From assembly GCF_003253745.1 (NCBI RefSeq), contig NZ_MZXV01000032.1, forward strand, positions 434,001-498,000: a stretch of DNA of 64,000 bases, read 5' to 3'. Origin of the DNA: Mesorhizobium kowhaii. GTDB taxonomy: Bacteria > Pseudomonadota > Alphaproteobacteria > Rhizobiales > Rhizobiaceae. Below the pieces are notes generated by a model. It saw nothing but the letters and a program-made list of their open reading frames with translations, had not been told where the DNA came from and searched no databases. Shown here in pieces: positions 16,830-27,265 of this stretch (its first letter is position 1; every line of letters begins with the position of its first letter). Made by a program: the position numbers and the translations under genes.

Positions 16830-17819
16830 TTATTCGATGCCGAGGCCCTGCCGTACCGTCTGATAGTCGTCGCGCTTGGCCAACGCACCGGAAGTCAGGA
16901 TCAACTTCTCCGGCTCCTTGTTGTTGGCAACCCAGTCATACATGTTGAGCGCCGTCTCGTAGCCATGGCGCTTCGGCGAGATGATCACGGTGCCGACAAA
17001 GCCGGTGGCGGTAGGCTTCTTGAACTCGTTGATCGCCGAATCCGCGCCGCCGATGCCGACGCCGATCATGCCGTCCGCCGGAATGCCGACGCTTTCGGAA
17101 GCGCGCACTGCGCCCAGAACGGCTTCGTCATTGAGGCCGAAGGAAACCCACTTCTTGATGTCGGCATGGGCGTTGAGCACGACCGTCGCGGCATTGAGTG
17201 CGGCTTCCGTATCCGTCTTGGCCTGCGGCGCGTCGAAGATGTTCTCGGCCTTGAAGCCATTCGCCGTCAGCACCGAGATGGCGCCTTCGACACGATCGAC
17301 CGCCGTCGGCAGCTGATCATAGGAGACGCGGATGGCGCCGACCTCGTCGGCCTTCCAGCCGCGCGCCTTCATTTCATCGACGATCGCCTGGCCGACGGCC
17401 TCGCCGATCTTGGTGGCCGAGATGCCCATATGCGGCACGTCTTCCAGCGCCTTGCCGTCGGCACCGACCAGACGGTCGTCGACGGTCATCAGCTTGAGAT
17501 TGTTGGCGGCGGCCTTGGCGACGATGCCGGGTCCGAGCTTCACATCCGGCGTGCAGACGATGAAACCCTGCGCCCCTTGCGCGCCGAGATTGTCGATCGC
17601 CGACATCAGCTTCTCACCGTCCTCGGCGCCGATCTTGACGAGGGTGAAACCCTTTTCCTTGGCGGCCTGGTCGGCGAACTTCCATTCGTCCTGGAACCAC
17701 GGCTCCTCGGGCTGTTTGACGATGAAGCCGATCTTGGTGTCCTGAGCATATGCAGCGATGGTCGTGACGGACAGCACGGCAAGCGCGCCCGCGACGAGCG
17801 CGGTCTTCAAAAGTCGCAT
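16830..17819 (-). CDS. araF: Arabinose/galactose ABC transporter substrate-binding protein
   Basis: A 329-residue periplasmic binding protein of the sugar type I fold. The signal peptide spans residues 1-25, ending IAAYAQ/DTK. Mature-protein segments match AraF: KIGFIVKQPEEPWFQDEW, GFIVCTPDVKLGPG, LMTVDDRLVGADG, VSFGLNDEAVLGAVRA and the C-terminal KRHGYETALNMYDWV. GGGAGG precedes the ATG at 17819; the open frame upstream is not used because it crosses the regulator operator. It is the first gene of the minus-strand sugar operon, divergent from the GntR gene. L-arabinose is the most likely ligand, with D-galactose as alternative, since the two share stereochemistry at C1-C4. Confidence 0.9.
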   Translation of the reverse strand: MRLLKTALVAGALAVLSVTTIAAYAQDTKIGFIVKQPEEPWFQDEWKFADQAAKEKGFTLVKIGAEDGEKLMSAIDNLGAQGAQGFIVCTPDVKLGPGIVAKAAANNLKLMTVDDRLVGADGKALEDVPHMGISATKIGEAVGQAIVDEMKARGWKADEVGAIRVSYDQLPTAVDRVEGAISVLTANGFKAENIFDAPQAKTDTEAALNAATVVLNAHADIKKWVSFGLNDEAVLGAVRASESVGIPADGMIGVGIGGADSAINEFKKPTATGFVGTVIISPKRHGYETALNMYDWVANNKEPEKLILTSGALAKRDDYQTVRQGLGIE

Positions 17820-17878
17820 GATTTCCTCCCAGCGATAGGCCGGGCGCTCAGCCCGGGTGTCGGAGTCTCTAATCGCTT

Positions 17879-17911
17879 TTATCATACTCGTCAATTGATC
17901 TGGTATGATAA
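17879..17911. promoter_or_regulatory. Candidate GntR operator in the araF/gntR divergent interval
   Basis: A 9-bp perfect inverted repeat, TTATCATAC at 17879-17887 and GTATGATAA at 17903-17911, separated by 15 bases, in an AT-rich island between araF (start 17819) and the regulator (start 18020). Each arm also resembles half of a TGGTATGATAA-type FadR-family site. Position suggests control of both promoters by the adjacent regulator. Confidence 0.65.
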
Positions 17912-18019
17912 TTAATGTACATGCTCTGACCAGCGATCGCTGGCGCAACGCATCGGCATCGGTTAATGCCGGGCCGGCTGTGCGAACTGGCAGGTTCGCC
18001 GCCTTGGAGGAGGGCTGAG

Positions 18020-18766
18020 GTGACCGAGATTTCGAAGAAGGCACCGGGCGACACGACGACCCGTCGCCCGCGCGTCATGCCTGACGTGACCAAGGCGATG
18101 GCCTCGGACATCTTTTCCGGACGCTATCCGGCCGGATCCTCCTTGCCGACCGAAAACGAACTTGGCGTCGAGTATGGCGTCAGCCGCACCGTCATCCGCG
18201 AGGCCCTGAAGGTGCTAGCCGCCAAGGGGCTGGTGTTGTCGCGGCCGCGCGTCGGCACCATCGTCTGCAACGAGGACGACTGGAACATCATCGACCCTCA
18301 GGTGCTGGCCTGGCATGCACCGCACGCGCTGGACGACAAGCTCTTCGACGCCATCCTGGAAACACGCCGGGCCATCGAACCGCTGGTCGCCGAGCTTGCC
18401 GCGACGCGCGCGACACTGCAGGAGATCGCCGATCTCGAAGCGGCCTGGCGCGGCATGGCCGGCGCCGGCGAGGACCTCGTGATGTTCTCGCGCTCCGACA
18501 TCGCCTTCCACCAGATCGTCTATGCCGCGAGCCACAATCCGATCTTTCGCCAGATCGGCAATTTGATCGACACCGGCCTCAAATTCTCGCTGGAAGCGAC
18601 GGCGACGATTTCGCTCGACCGGCGCATGGAAGCGGTGGCGGCGCACCGCGAGGTGGTCGAGGCGCTGCGCATGCGCGACGCCGAGGCGGCGCGTGGCGCG
18701 GCGAACAAAATCCTCGACCTTGCGGCGCGCGACCTCGTCAGCGCCAAGAAACTCAAGAACAACTGA
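18020..18766 (+). CDS. GntR family (FadR/FCD subfamily) transcriptional regulator
   Basis: A 248-residue regulator. The winged helix-turn-helix occupies roughly residues 15-85 ([33 protein letters not shown] is typical GntR), followed by an all-helical FCD ligand-binding domain with metal or ligand residues in [17 protein letters not shown] and [10 protein letters not shown]. The GTG at 18020 is chosen because GGAGG lies about 10 bases upstream; the frame starting at 17966 has no such site. It is divergent from araFGH and directly upstream of the DgoD-like gene. It probably represses both units until a sugar acid binds, with the operator at 17879-17911. Confidence 0.88.
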   Translation: MTEISKKAPGDTTTRRPRVMPDVTKAMASDIFSGRYPAGSSLPTENELGVEYGVSRTVIREALKVLAAKGLVLSRPRVGTIVCNEDDWNIIDPQVLAWHAPHALDDKLFDAILETRRAIEPLVAELAATRATLQEIADLEAAWRGMAGAGEDLVMFSRSDIAFHQIVYAASHNPIFRQIGNLIDTGLKFSLEATATISLDRRMEAVAAHREVVEALRMRDAEAARGAANKILDLAARDLVSAKKLKNN

Positions 18767-18774
18767 GACAGCGC

Positions 18775-19923
18775 ATGAAAATCATCTCGCTCACCACCTA
18801 CATCGTTCCGCCGCGCTGGCTGTTCCTGAAGATCGAGACCGATGCCGGCGTCACCGGCTGGGGCGAGCCGGTCGTCGAAGGCCGGGCGCTGACCGTCGAG
18901 GCGGCGGTCAAGGAGCTGGGTGATTATCTCATCGGCAAGGACCCGCGGCTGATCGAGGACCACTGGACGGTGATGCATCGCGGCGGCTTCTACCGTGGCG
19001 GGCCGATCCTGATGAGCGCGATTGCCGGCATCGACCAGGCGCTGTGGGATATCAAGGGCAAGGCGCTCGGTGTGCCTGTGCATGAACTGCTCGGCGGCAA
19101 GCTGCGTGACAGCATCAAGGTCTATTCCTGGATCGGCGGTGACCGGCCGGCCGAAGTCGCCGCCGGCGCCAGGGAAGTGGTGGCGCGCGGCTTCCTGGCG
19201 CTCAAGATGAACGGCACCGAGGAACTGCAGATCGTCGACAGCCACGACAGAATCGATGCCGCTGTGGAGCGCGTCGCCATGGTGCGCGAGGCCGTCGGCC
19301 CCAACATCGGCATTGCCGTCGATTTCCACGGTCGCGTGCACCGGCCGATGGCGCGCATCCTGGTCAAGGAGCTCGAGCCCTACAGGCTGATGTTCATCGA
19401 GGAGCCGGTGCTGAGCGAAAACCGCGAAGCCTTGAAAGAGATCGCCGCGCTTGGCTCGACGCCGATCGCGCTTGGCGAGCGGCTCTACAGCCGCTGGGAC
19501 TTCAAGTCGGTGTTCGAGGAAGGCGTCGTCGACATCATCCAGCCCGACCTGTCGCATGCCGGCGGCATCACCGAATGCCGCAAGATCGCGGCGATGGCCG
19601 AAGCCTATGACGTGGCCGTGGCGCCGCACTGCCCGCTCGGGCCGATCGCGCTTGCCGCCTGCCTGCAACTCGATGCCGTGAGCTACAACTGCTTCATCCA
19701 GGAGCAGAGCCTCGGCATCCACTACAACGCCGCCAACGACCTGCTCGACTACGCCGCCAACAAGGATGTCTTCCGCTACGAGGATGGTTATGTCGCCATT
19801 CCCGATGGCCCGGGCCTCGGCGTCGAGATCGACGAGGACTACGTCAAGGAGCGCGCCAAGGAAGGTCACCGCTGGCGCAACCCGATCTGGCGCCACAAGG
19901 ACGGTTCCTTCGCCGAGTGGTGA
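18775..19923 (+). CDS. dgoD: D-galactonate dehydratase (enolase superfamily, DgoD-like)
   Basis: A 382-residue enolase-superfamily sugar-acid dehydratase. DgoD features: N-terminal capping domain beginning [19 protein letters not shown], metal ligands Asp, Glu and Glu in [15 protein letters not shown] and ALGERLY, and the catalytic His in [14 protein letters not shown]. The length equals DgoD (382 residues in Escherichia coli). It begins 8 bases after the GntR stop, so the two are probably co-transcribed. It dehydrates D-galactonate to 2-keto-3-deoxy-D-galactonate in the De Ley-Doudoroff route. With the minus-strand IlvD/Edd enzyme the island has two different sugar-acid dehydratases; no KDGal kinase or aldolase of the DgoK/DgoA type is in the window. 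Confidence 0.9.
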   Translation: MKIISLTTYIVPPRWLFLKIETDAGVTGWGEPVVEGRALTVEAAVKELGDYLIGKDPRLIEDHWTVMHRGGFYRGGPILMSAIAGIDQALWDIKGKALGVPVHELLGGKLRDSIKVYSWIGGDRPAEVAAGAREVVARGFLALKMNGTEELQIVDSHDRIDAAVERVAMVREAVGPNIGIAVDFHGRVHRPMARILVKELEPYRLMFIEEPVLSENREALKEIAALGSTPIALGERLYSRWDFKSVFEEGVVDIIQPDLSHAGGITECRKIAAMAEAYDVAVAPHCPLGPIALAACLQLDAVSYNCFIQEQSLGIHYNAANDLLDYAANKDVFRYEDGYVAIPDGPGLGVEIDEDYVKERAKEGHRWRNPIWRHKDGSFAEW

Positions 19924-19983
19924 TAGGAGCGGCCTTCAGACGCGCAGGCGCGCCTGGACAAGGAGGCTCGCGAGGTTCGAATA

Positions 19984-21729
19984 CTATACTCTCACCTGCG
20001 CCACTTCGGGAGACTTCAGTCCATCAACTAGATGATGAAGATCCGCCTCGTTCTCGTAGTGCAGGGTAGAGACGAAAGCATCAATCGTAAATTCCGGATC
20101 GACCTTGTCTATTTGAGCGAGGTGAGCGGACGCAGCGGTCCGATCGCCCAGCCAGTGATAGGCCGCCGCGACAAAGGCGTGTTGGTTGGCATCCATCTTC
20201 GACAGATGCATGAAGGCCTCGATTGCTTCGGAATATTCGTGGGCTGTAAAGTGAGCTTTCCCAAGATGGCTCCAGAAGCGTTCCGGGTGGTGAGGGTTCA
20301 ACTGCATCGCCTTGCGAATCCAGTGGGCTCCTTCCTTGGGGCGACCGAGCCAAGTCAAAAGCTCGCCGTGCTGGACCACGACGAGATCGTAGTTTGGATT
20401 GAGTGCGAGAGCCCGCTCCTGGTGGTGCCGAGCCTTCGTCAGATCGTTGCGGCTGATGCTAATGGCTGCCAATATCCGTTGGACGTCCGCATCGTTGCTG
20501 TCCAGTGCTTGCGCCAACTCAAGCTCACGGACGACTTCGTCGAAAGCGGCGTCCTTATCAGCGCACCAGCCGTAGCCCCAAGCTTGCCCCAGGATGCAGC
20601 CCCGCCAGGCATGGGCATGCGCGTATTCGGGGTCGAGTTCTAGCGCTCGTGTCACCAGCTTCAGCGCCTCCTCATTCTCGGCTCGATTGCTGCGATGGTG
20701 GCGGACCTTGGCCGCGAGCACGCATTCGTATGCTGCCATGTTGGCAGGTGTTTTGCGCGCCACGAGATCCTGCTGCGCGGCTTCGACGCGGCCTGGCAGC
20801 GTGGCCACGATCGCTGCGGTTAGTTCGTCCTGAATGGCGAAAACATCGTCGAGCTTGCGGTCGTATCGCTCGGCCCAGATGTGTGTATCGGTGGCAGTAT
20901 CGATCAGCTGCGCTGTCACCCTGAGCTGATCGCCCGATTTGCGGACGCTGCCCTCCACCAGGTATTGCGCGCCCAGCTTCCGGGCGATTTCACGGAGGTT
21001 TACCGACTGCCCTTTGTAGACGAAGGTGGAGTTGCGCGAGATGACGAACAGCTCGTGCCGGCGCGAAAGTTCCGTGATGATATCCTCGGTCAGACCATCA
21101 ACGAAAAATTCCTGTTCGGATTCGCCGCTCATATTAGCGAATGGCAGGACCGCAATCGACGGCTTCACCACGCTGCGCCGGGCCGAGCCGTCCCCCGCTC
21201 GCGGATCGGCTGCATCGTCCAGCACCGCGCGCCAGACCCGTATCGGGCGAGAGATGTTCTTCAGGGCCTTCTCGCCAAGGTCCTCGAACCTGATTTCGAG
21301 CCGGTCGAAGACCTGTTCGTACACGGCCTGGGTGACGCACACCCCGCCCACTTCGGCCATTTGCTCCAGCCGGGCGGCGACATTCACGCCGTCGCCATAA
21401 ATGTCGCCCTCATCGAAGATGATGTCGCCGAGATTGATGCCGATCCGGAACTGAATACGTCCGGCATCCGGCACGTCGGCGTTGCGACGGCGCATGCGGA
21501 TCTGCACCTCCGCGGCGCAGCGCACGGCATCTGCCACGCTCTGGAACTCGACCAGCATGCCGTCACCGGTGGTTTTGATGATGCGGCCCTGGTTCTTGGC
21601 GATTGCCGGATCGATGAGTTCGATCCGGTGCGTTTTGAGCCGCGCAAGGGTGCCCCTCTCGTCGGCTTCCATGAGCCGAGAGTATCCTGCCATGTCGGCT
21701 GCCAGCACCGCCGCGAGCCTGTGTTCCAT
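19984..21729 (-). CDS. Class III adenylate/guanylate cyclase with TolB-like and TPR domains
   Basis: A 581-residue soluble protein. Residues 1-170 are a class III cyclase domain with metal aspartates in AADMAGYSR (about D12) and TTGDGM (D56), the base-selecting Lys in IIKTTG (K52) and the Asn/Arg pair in GVNVAARLE (N116, R120), so it looks catalytically competent. Residues about 195-320 (SIAVLPFANMSGE to YDRKLDD) are the TolB/FlgO-like domain common in this architecture. The rest is tetratricopeptide repeats. The ATG at 21729 with GAGG upstream is preferred to the GTG at 21747. Such proteins are strongly expanded in Mesorhizobium and Bradyrhizobium. Ligand and targets are unknown. Convergent with dgoD. 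Confidence 0.85.
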   Translation of the reverse strand: MEHRLAAVLAADMAGYSRLMEADERGTLARLKTHRIELIDPAIAKNQGRIIKTTGDGMLVEFQSVADAVRCAAEVQIRMRRRNADVPDAGRIQFRIGINLGDIIFDEGDIYGDGVNVAARLEQMAEVGGVCVTQAVYEQVFDRLEIRFEDLGEKALKNISRPIRVWRAVLDDAADPRAGDGSARRSVVKPSIAVLPFANMSGESEQEFFVDGLTEDIITELSRRHELFVISRNSTFVYKGQSVNLREIARKLGAQYLVEGSVRKSGDQLRVTAQLIDTATDTHIWAERYDRKLDDVFAIQDELTAAIVATLPGRVEAAQQDLVARKTPANMAAYECVLAAKVRHHRSNRAENEEALKLVTRALELDPEYAHAHAWRGCILGQAWGYGWCADKDAAFDEVVRELELAQALDSNDADVQRILAAISISRNDLTKARHHQERALALNPNYDLVVVQHGELLTWLGRPKEGAHWIRKAMQLNPHHPERFWSHLGKAHFTAHEYSEAIEAFMHLSKMDANQHAFVAAAYHWLGDRTAASAHLAQIDKVDPEFTIDAFVSTLHYENEADLHHLVDGLKSPEVAQVRV

Positions 21730-22263
21730 GTTCCAGCCTCGAAGCACGCAATCTTAGATGGCAAACGCTGCAATCAAAGCCGATCAGGGTCTCGCCGCCA
21801 CCTAACAGCGCCGTCCCCGCGCGATCGGAAGGCGCCCAGTCATAGCTTTACTCGAAATGAGCGCGTGCGGGAAGGAAATCGAACGCTCCCCATACCCGCT
21901 CTCTCGGCTGCTCGATTGGTCTGCCTGCTCGACGGGCAAGGTTTCATCCCAAATCCATCGCATTCAGTAGCCAGTTGAACGGCTTCGAAGATGATGGCTT
22001 CAGGAAAGTGCTTCGTCGCATTGCCTGGCAGCTTTTGAAGGGGTTCGACCAACTCCCGAACGCAAGGCCGGCCTATCTGGCTAAGCTTGGTGTCAGCGCC
22101 GGGACGCGCAACCGAAATCAGTAGACATTCCTACGAAGTAGGAGAGGTGACGCCCGACAAGGCACTGACTTTCCTGCGTGTGTACCACCAATGTGGACCA
22201 CGTTCGTAGAATAGAGCCTTGAAATCAAAGGTTTATAGGAAAATCAACGACCTAGAGAGAACT
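21730..22263. other. Intergenic region without a supported gene
   Basis: About 530 bases between the cyclase gene and the tRNA. The only open frame (21840-22052, minus) has no ribosome site or recognisable family. A 15-bp palindrome TCCTAC-GAA-GTAGGA lies at 22129-22143. Base composition drops towards 22200-22260. The cyclase promoter must lie within its left part. Confidence 0.5.
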
Positions 22264-22339
<76 letters not shown>

Positions 22340-22511
22340 ACTTCCGGCAGTCAACCGGCGCCGTTTCCGGCGAAGAGATCCGGCGCGGGTTGGAGACCGC
22401 GCCGTTAGTGCAGGCGGCTTCTAACCCCGCCTTTCGTCAATATCAAGCCTTCAAGAGCCGCTTTTTCTTCACAGGCCACGAAAGCCTGCAAACGCCTGGT
22501 TTGAAGGTCGA

Positions 22512-22901
22512 TCAGACCTCGTCGTCGTCGTCACCGACGCCGATCATGTCGGCGACGTCGTCATCTTCTTCCTCTTCGTCGGCAAGGAAGGTGTCATCCT
22601 CGTCGTCGCCGAGGTCGACGTCGTCCTCGTCGTCGCCAAGATCCGGCAGGTCGTCGGCCTTGACGTCCTCGTCGGCCTCTTCGAGCGAGACGACCTCAAC
22701 GCCCTCTTCTTCCTCGGCGTCCACTTCCTTCTCGGCCACTTCCTCTTCCTCCTCGAGGGCGGCGATCTTGCCTTCCTCGAAATAGGAACGCGGATAGGTC
22801 TTGCCCGTGTAGGGCGAGACGATCGGGTCCTTGTTCAGGTCGTAGAATTTTCGGCCCGTCTCCGGGTCGATGCGTTTTGTGCCAAGTTCGGTTTTTGCCA
22901 C
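22512..22901 (-). CDS. FYDLN acid domain protein (TIGR02300 family)
   Basis: A 129-residue alphaproteobacterial protein of unknown function. The N-terminal 45 residues carry the family signature (LGTKRIDPETGRKFYDLN, then DPIVSPYTGKTYPRSYF); the remainder is a highly acidic, disordered tail almost entirely of D, E, A and V. The start is the GTG at 22901, giving the canonical VAKTELGTKR N-terminus with GAGG upstream; the longer frame to 22958 is not used. The acidic tail has low codon complexity (runs of GAC/GAG), seen as CTCGTC repeats on the plus strand. It is divergent from aroA, a placement that I recall as conserved in Rhizobiales. Confidence 0.9.
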   Translation of the reverse strand: MAKTELGTKRIDPETGRKFYDLNKDPIVSPYTGKTYPRSYFEEGKIAALEEEEEVAEKEVDAEEEEGVEVVSLEEADEDVKADDLPDLGDDEDDVDLGDDEDDTFLADEEEEDDDVADMIGVGDDDDEV

Positions 22902-23068
22902 GGCAAGCCTCGTCAATAAAAGAGTGGTCCCCTTAACCACAGTTTGCAGCGCTGTCAAAGCGAAAAGCCGGCGTCACAAAACCATGCAATGAAAGGCCTC
23001 GCGTCGATGACGACCATGGGGGATGACCATTTCGGCCCGCCGTGATACGAGACCGCCGCAACAAATGA

Positions 23069-24466
<1,398 letters not shown>

Positions 24467-24489
24467 CGGTTGATGGCAATCGCAACCCT

Positions 24490-24545
24490 GGGAGATTGGG
24501 GCCAAACTAGAACGTCGGAGGGACAGCGCCCCCCTCTGTCCGGAT
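24490..24545. repeat. Fragment of a rhizobial interspersed repeat with small hairpin
   Basis: The aroA-cmk interval contains a stretch (AGATTGGGGCCAAACTAGAA, then CGTCGGAGGGACAGCGCCCC) that I recall as part of a repeat found many times in Mesorhizobium intergenic regions. Within it GGACAG at 24521-24526 pairs with CTGTCC at 24536-24541. The repeat call rests on memory, not on a search. Confidence 0.4.
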
Positions 24546-24582
24546 CGTTGCCCTTTTCGGTCTCGGACATGGTGGGCCACCG

Positions 24583-25233
24583 ATGACACACGTCTTCACC
24601 ATCGCCATCGACGGCCCCGCCGGCGCCGGAAAAGGCACGCTGGCCCGCCGGCTCGCCGACCACTACCGGCTGAACCTGCTCGACACCGGCCTCACCTATC
24701 GTGCGGTGGCCTACGCGCTGATCCAGCACGCACTGCCGCTCGAGAATGTCTCGGCGGCCGAAACCGCAGCGCGCCAGGTCGATCTGGCGAAGCTCGACCG
24801 GGCGGTGCTATCAGCGCATGCGGTCGGCGAGGCGGCGTCGAAGGTCGCGGTGTTTCCTTCCGTGCGGCGCATCCTGGTGGAAAAGCAGCGCGAATTCGCC
24901 AAGACGCCGCCAGGCGCGGTGCTCGACGGCCGCGACATCGGCACCGTCGTCTGCCCCGACGCCGACATAAAACTCTATGTGACGGCGAGCGCCGAGGTGC
25001 GGGCACGACGCCGGCTGGCCGAGATCGAGAGCATCGGCGGCACCGCTGATTTCACCGAGATCCTCGCCGATATCGTGCGCCGCGACGAGCGCGACATGGG
25101 CCGCGCCGACTCTCCGCTGAAGCCGGCCGTAGACGCGCACTTGCTTGATACAAGCGAAATGGCTATAGAAGCCGCGTTTCTTGCGGCCATGGCGATCATC
25201 GACGACGTCTTAGCCAAGAGAAACAAGGCCTGA
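24583..25233 (+). CDS. cmk: Cytidylate kinase
   Basis: A 216-residue CMP/dCMP kinase. Visible features: P-loop [17 protein letters not shown] at residues 6-22, [14 protein letters not shown], the NMP-binding [18 protein letters not shown] and the Arg-rich lid [11 protein letters not shown] with [11 protein letters not shown]. The length is near Escherichia coli Cmk (227). It lies 116 bases after aroA and 208 before rpsA, the usual alphaproteobacterial order. It recycles CMP in the cytoplasm for nucleotide and lipid precursor supply. Confidence 0.95.
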   Translation: MTHVFTIAIDGPAGAGKGTLARRLADHYRLNLLDTGLTYRAVAYALIQHALPLENVSAAETAARQVDLAKLDRAVLSAHAVGEAASKVAVFPSVRRILVEKQREFAKTPPGAVLDGRDIGTVVCPDADIKLYVTASAEVRARRRLAEIESIGGTADFTEILADIVRRDERDMGRADSPLKPAVDAHLLDTSEMAIEAAFLAAMAIIDDVLAKRNKA

Positions 25234-25441
25234 TCCGGGTTTTTCCCTCGTGTTTCCGTTGTCGGAGGCGAAGAAAATACCCATATCGGGCACGAACCAG
25301 CCTGCCAGCATTCTTCATGCGCCGGAATTGCCGCTTAAAGAGCGGCCCAGGGCTTTTGTAGCCCGGAGCGCCGGCAGGCCAACGCAACGCTAACCCACGG
25401 CGCCCGTCTCGCGACAGAAGCGGGGCATTCCAGGAGAAACA

Positions 25442-27139
25442 ATGTCAGCTGCAAATCCCACTCGCGATGATTTCGCGAGCCTGCTCGAAGAATCATTTAC
25501 CGCCGGCCATTCCGGCGAAGGCCAGGTCGTCAAGGGCACGATCACCGCGATCGAAAAAGACATGGCCATCATCGACGTCGGCCTCAAGGTCGAAGGCCGC
25601 GTGCCGCTGAAGGAATTCGGCGTCAAGGGCAAGGACACCACCCTCAAGGTCGGTGACACCGTCGAAGTCTATGTCGAGCGCATCGAGAACGCGCTTGGCG
25701 AAGCGATGCTCAGCCGTGAAAAGGCCCGCCGCGAAGAGAGCTGGGTCCGTCTCGAAGAGAAGTTCACCAAGGGTGAGCGCGTCGAAGGCGTCATCTTCAA
25801 CCAGGTCAAGGGCGGCTTCACCGTCGACCTCGACGGCGCCGTGGCCTTCCTGCCGCGCAGCCAGGTCGATATCCGCCCGATCCGCGACGTCTCCCCGCTG
25901 ATGCACAACCCGCAGCCCTTCGAGATCCTCAAGATGGATCGCCGCCGCGGCAACATCGTGGTGTCGCGCCGCACCGTGCTCGAGGAGAGCCGCGCCGAAC
26001 AGCGTTCGGAAATCGTGCAGAACCTCGAAGAAGGCCAGGTTGTCGAAGGCGTCGTCAAGAACATCACCGACTACGGTGCGTTCGTCGACCTCGGCGGCAT
26101 CGACGGCCTGCTGCATGTCACCGACATGGCATGGCGCCGCGTCAACCATCCGACCGAAATCCTCAACATCGGTCAGACGGTCAAGGTGCAGATCATCCGC
26201 ATCAACCAGGAAACCCACCGCATCTCGCTCGGCATGAAGCAGCTCGAGAGCGATCCGTGGTCCGAGATCGGCACCAAGTTCCCGATCGGCAAGAAGATCA
26301 AGGGTACCGTCACCAACATCACCGACTACGGCGCGTTCGTCGAGCTGGAGCCGGGCATCGAAGGCCTCATCCACGTTTCGGAAATGTCGTGGACCAAAAA
26401 GAACGTGCATCCCGGCAAGATCCTGTCGACGACCCAGGAAGTCGACGTGGTGGTGCTCGAGGTCGATCCGGCCAAGCGCCGCATCTCGCTCGGCCTCAAG
26501 CAGACGCTCGAGAACCCGTGGCAGGCTTTTGCCAGCAGCCATCCGGTCGGCAGCCAGGTCGAGGGCGAGGTCAAGAACAAGACCGAGTTCGGCTTGTTCA
26601 TCGGCCTCGAAGGCGACGTGGACGGCATGGTCCACCTCTCCGACCTCGACTGGACCCGTCCGGGCGAGCAGGTCATCGAAGAGTACAATCGCGGCGACAT
26701 GGTCAAGGCGCAGGTGCTCGACGTCGACATCGACAAGGAGCGCATCTCGCTCGGCATCAAGCAGCTGGCCAAGGATACGGTCGGCGAAGCGGCGACTTCG
26801 GGCGAACTGCGCAAGAACGCGGTCGTCACCTGTGAAGTCATCGGCGTCAAGGATGGCGGTCTGGAAGTGCGGCTGGTCGACAGCGGCATCGAGACCTTCA
26901 TCAAGCGTTCCGATCTGAGCCGTGACCGCGACGAGCAGCGCCCCGAGCGCTTCACCGTCGGCCAGAAGGTCGACGCCCGCGTCATCGCCTTCGACAAGAA
27001 GACCCGCAAGCTGCAGGTCTCGATCAAGGCGCTGGAAATCGCCGAAGAGAAGGAAGCGGTCGCCCAGTACGGCTCGACCGACTCCGGCGCTTCGCTGGGC
27101 GACATCCTGGGTGCCGCGCTGAAGAAGCAGGGCAGCTAA
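25442..27139 (+). CDS. rpsA: 30S ribosomal protein S1
   Basis: A 565-residue RNA-binding ribosomal protein with six S1 (OB-fold) repeats: the degenerate N-terminal pair (about residues 25-175) that docks on the 30S subunit, and four canonical repeats with the GxVxxIxxYGAFVxLxxxxEGLIHVSE pattern (KNITDYGAFVDLGGIDGLLH at about 204, TNITDYGAFVELEPGIEGLI at about 291, then two more). AGGAG precedes the ATG. A strong terminator follows. It brings leader mRNAs to the ribosome; in other bacteria it represses its own translation, and the 208-base leader here could serve that role. Confidence 0.97.
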   Translation: MSAANPTRDDFASLLEESFTAGHSGEGQVVKGTITAIEKDMAIIDVGLKVEGRVPLKEFGVKGKDTTLKVGDTVEVYVERIENALGEAMLSREKARREESWVRLEEKFTKGERVEGVIFNQVKGGFTVDLDGAVAFLPRSQVDIRPIRDVSPLMHNPQPFEILKMDRRRGNIVVSRRTVLEESRAEQRSEIVQNLEEGQVVEGVVKNITDYGAFVDLGGIDGLLHVTDMAWRRVNHPTEILNIGQTVKVQIIRINQETHRISLGMKQLESDPWSEIGTKFPIGKKIKGTVTNITDYGAFVELEPGIEGLIHVSEMSWTKKNVHPGKILSTTQEVDVVVLEVDPAKRRISLGLKQTLENPWQAFASSHPVGSQVEGEVKNKTEFGLFIGLEGDVDGMVHLSDLDWTRPGEQVIEEYNRGDMVKAQVLDVDIDKERISLGIKQLAKDTVGEAATSGELRKNAVVTCEVIGVKDGGLEVRLVDSGIETFIKRSDLSRDRDEQRPERFTVGQKVDARVIAFDKKTRKLQVSIKALEIAEEKEAVAQYGSTDSGASLGDILGAALKKQGS

Positions 27140-27175
27140 GCATCTGCCCCCACCGCCTTGCGCGGTGGTCAGTTC

Positions 27176-27210
27176 AAACCCCGCCGGAGCGATCCGGCGG
27201 GGTTTTTCTT
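27176..27210 (+). terminator. Rho-independent terminator of rpsA
   Basis: Stem AACCCCGCCGGA/TCCGGCGGGGTT with a 4-5 base loop (GCGAT region) followed by TTTTCTT, 37 bases after the rpsA stop. Confidence 0.9.
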
Positions 27211-27265
27211 TACGGTAAGATAAACTTCCTCGCGTATTTGCCAGTGGTCCGAGGGGAGGCTTTCC

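Noticed and set aside
21840..22052. Short minus-strand frame in the cyclase-tRNA interval, with a tRNA-like TTCGATTTCC segment
   Set aside because: No ribosome site, and the flanking bases do not pair as a T-stem, so neither a gene nor a tRNA remnant can be supported.
22512..22700. Apparent simple repeat of GTCGTC/CTCGTC units, possible microsatellite
   Set aside because: It is explained by the Asp/Glu-rich tail of the FYDLN-acid protein on the minus strand.
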